DNA from: an uncultured Erysipelotrichaceae bacterium | Lineage (GTDB): Bacteria; Bacillota_I; Bacilli_A; Erysipelotrichales; Erysipelotrichaceae | Length of the DNA stretch: 12,476 bases | Reading direction: 5' to 3' | Assembly: GCA_902766675.1 (NCBI GenBank) | Contig: CACXEN010000135.1 | Coordinates: forward strand, 1 to 12,476 | In this document: positions 12,272 through 12,476 of the stretch, one piece after another | How the letters are laid out: each line of letters starts with the position of its first letter | Numbering within the stretch: the stretch's first letter is position 1 | Made by a program: the position numbers and the translations under genes | The notes under the pieces: model-generated | Database searches by the model: none | What the model was told of the DNA's origin: nothing | The model's input: only the letters and a program-made list of their open reading frames with translations

Positions 12272-12476
12272 ATGAAATTAACGTTTGAAGACAAATTAGA
12301 GATTTACAGATTGTGGAAAGTAGATGGTTGGGGAGCACCCAGAATAGCGAAAAAGTTTAAAATAGATATTTCACACGCATCATATATAATTCGTTTAATT
12401 GATAGACATGGTCCAGAGATAGTAGAACATGGCAAAAATAAATACTATTCGCCAGAGTTTAAAAAAGCAGCTATCA
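12272..12476 (+). CDS. IS3-family transposase OrfA (helix-turn-helix), 3' end outside window
   Basis: Sixty-eight codons are visible, opening MKLTFEDKLEIYRLWKVDGW and then GAPRIAKKFKIDISHASYII. The first stretch forms a helix-turn-helix resembling the insA/IS150 OrfA DNA-binding unit (about 5-45). YYSPEFKKAAI near the end looks like the beginning of a second, repeated helix-turn-helix, as in IS150-type OrfA. GGAGG stands 10 nt before ATG 12272. In this family, OrfA and the DDE-carrying OrfB are joined by programmed -1 frameshifting; OrfB is not in view. Confidence 0.85.
   Translation, partial: MKLTFEDKLEIYRLWKVDGWGAPRIAKKFKIDISHASYIIRLIDRHGPEIVEHGKNKYYSPEFKKAAI

Larger units (their letters stand above)
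12225..12476 (+). mobile_element. Left end of an IS3-family (IS150-like) insertion sequence, partial
   Basis: TGAACTGAACCCCAAAATTA begins at 12225. It has the TG start and ACCCCAAAA block typical of IS3-family inverted repeats, followed 47 nt later by a transposase first ORF. The right end, the second ORF and any target duplication lie outside the window, so the element may be whole or broken. It was inserted directly behind the tRNA-Thr terminator, where it would do little harm. Confidence 0.75.

Overview
The window is AT-rich, densely packed chromosomal DNA of a low-GC Gram-positive (Firmicutes-type) bacterium. It has strong AAGGTGG/AGGAGG-type ribosome binding sites, TATAAT promoters, short U-tailed hairpin terminators, a lipobox lipoprotein, an ECF vitamin-transporter S component and a sortase-like protein. 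The overall flavour, including protein wording close to gut and oral Erysipelotrichia, suggests that class. This is an impression from sequence alone, not a phylogenetic result.

Layout, left to right. (1) The 3' part of a tRNA-Leu(GAG) and its terminator face a convergent 45-codon membrane-peptide gene. (2) On the + strand are a MATE-family exporter, a PAS-GGDEF diguanylate cyclase with a cysteine-rich PAS domain, and mannose-6-phosphate isomerase (manA). (3) On the - strand is a three-gene operon, read right to left: a divergent transaldolase/fructose-6-phosphate-aldolase-like protein, an aldo-keto reductase and deoxyribose-phosphate aldolase (deoC). (4) Divergent from that operon, and sharing a 118-bp control region with an inverted repeat, is an orphan ECF S component. 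(5) Next on the + strand come a DUF937-type protein with a tandem LLGSLFG/poly-Q tail, a lipoprotein, and a membrane-anchored sortase-like protein overlapping the lipoprotein gene. (6) A second - strand operon encodes a membrane-anchored protein with two D-x-D-x-D-G loops, a 53-residue membrane peptide and an M20 amidohydrolase, with 2-nt spacing and then a 26-nt overlap. (7) An iron-type alcohol dehydrogenase on the - strand lies divergent from tRNA-Thr(CGT). (8) The left end of an IS3-family element, with the start of its first ORF, runs off the window.

The most interesting points are these. Several promoters sit so close to their start codons that transcripts should be leaderless or carry leaders of about 8-12 nt. 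The lipoprotein gene has TATAAT placed so that +1 is the A of its ATG. The operon pairs two class I (Schiff-base) aldolase folds with a reductase, and its first member has lost conserved residues. The sortase-like protein keeps His and Cys but shows no catalytic Arg. Both convergent gene pairs end in a bidirectional terminator whose stem contains both stop codons. The IS end carries a hairpin that would hide its own ribosome binding site in read-through RNA. I see no CRISPR array, prophage, plasmid origin or clear defence system.
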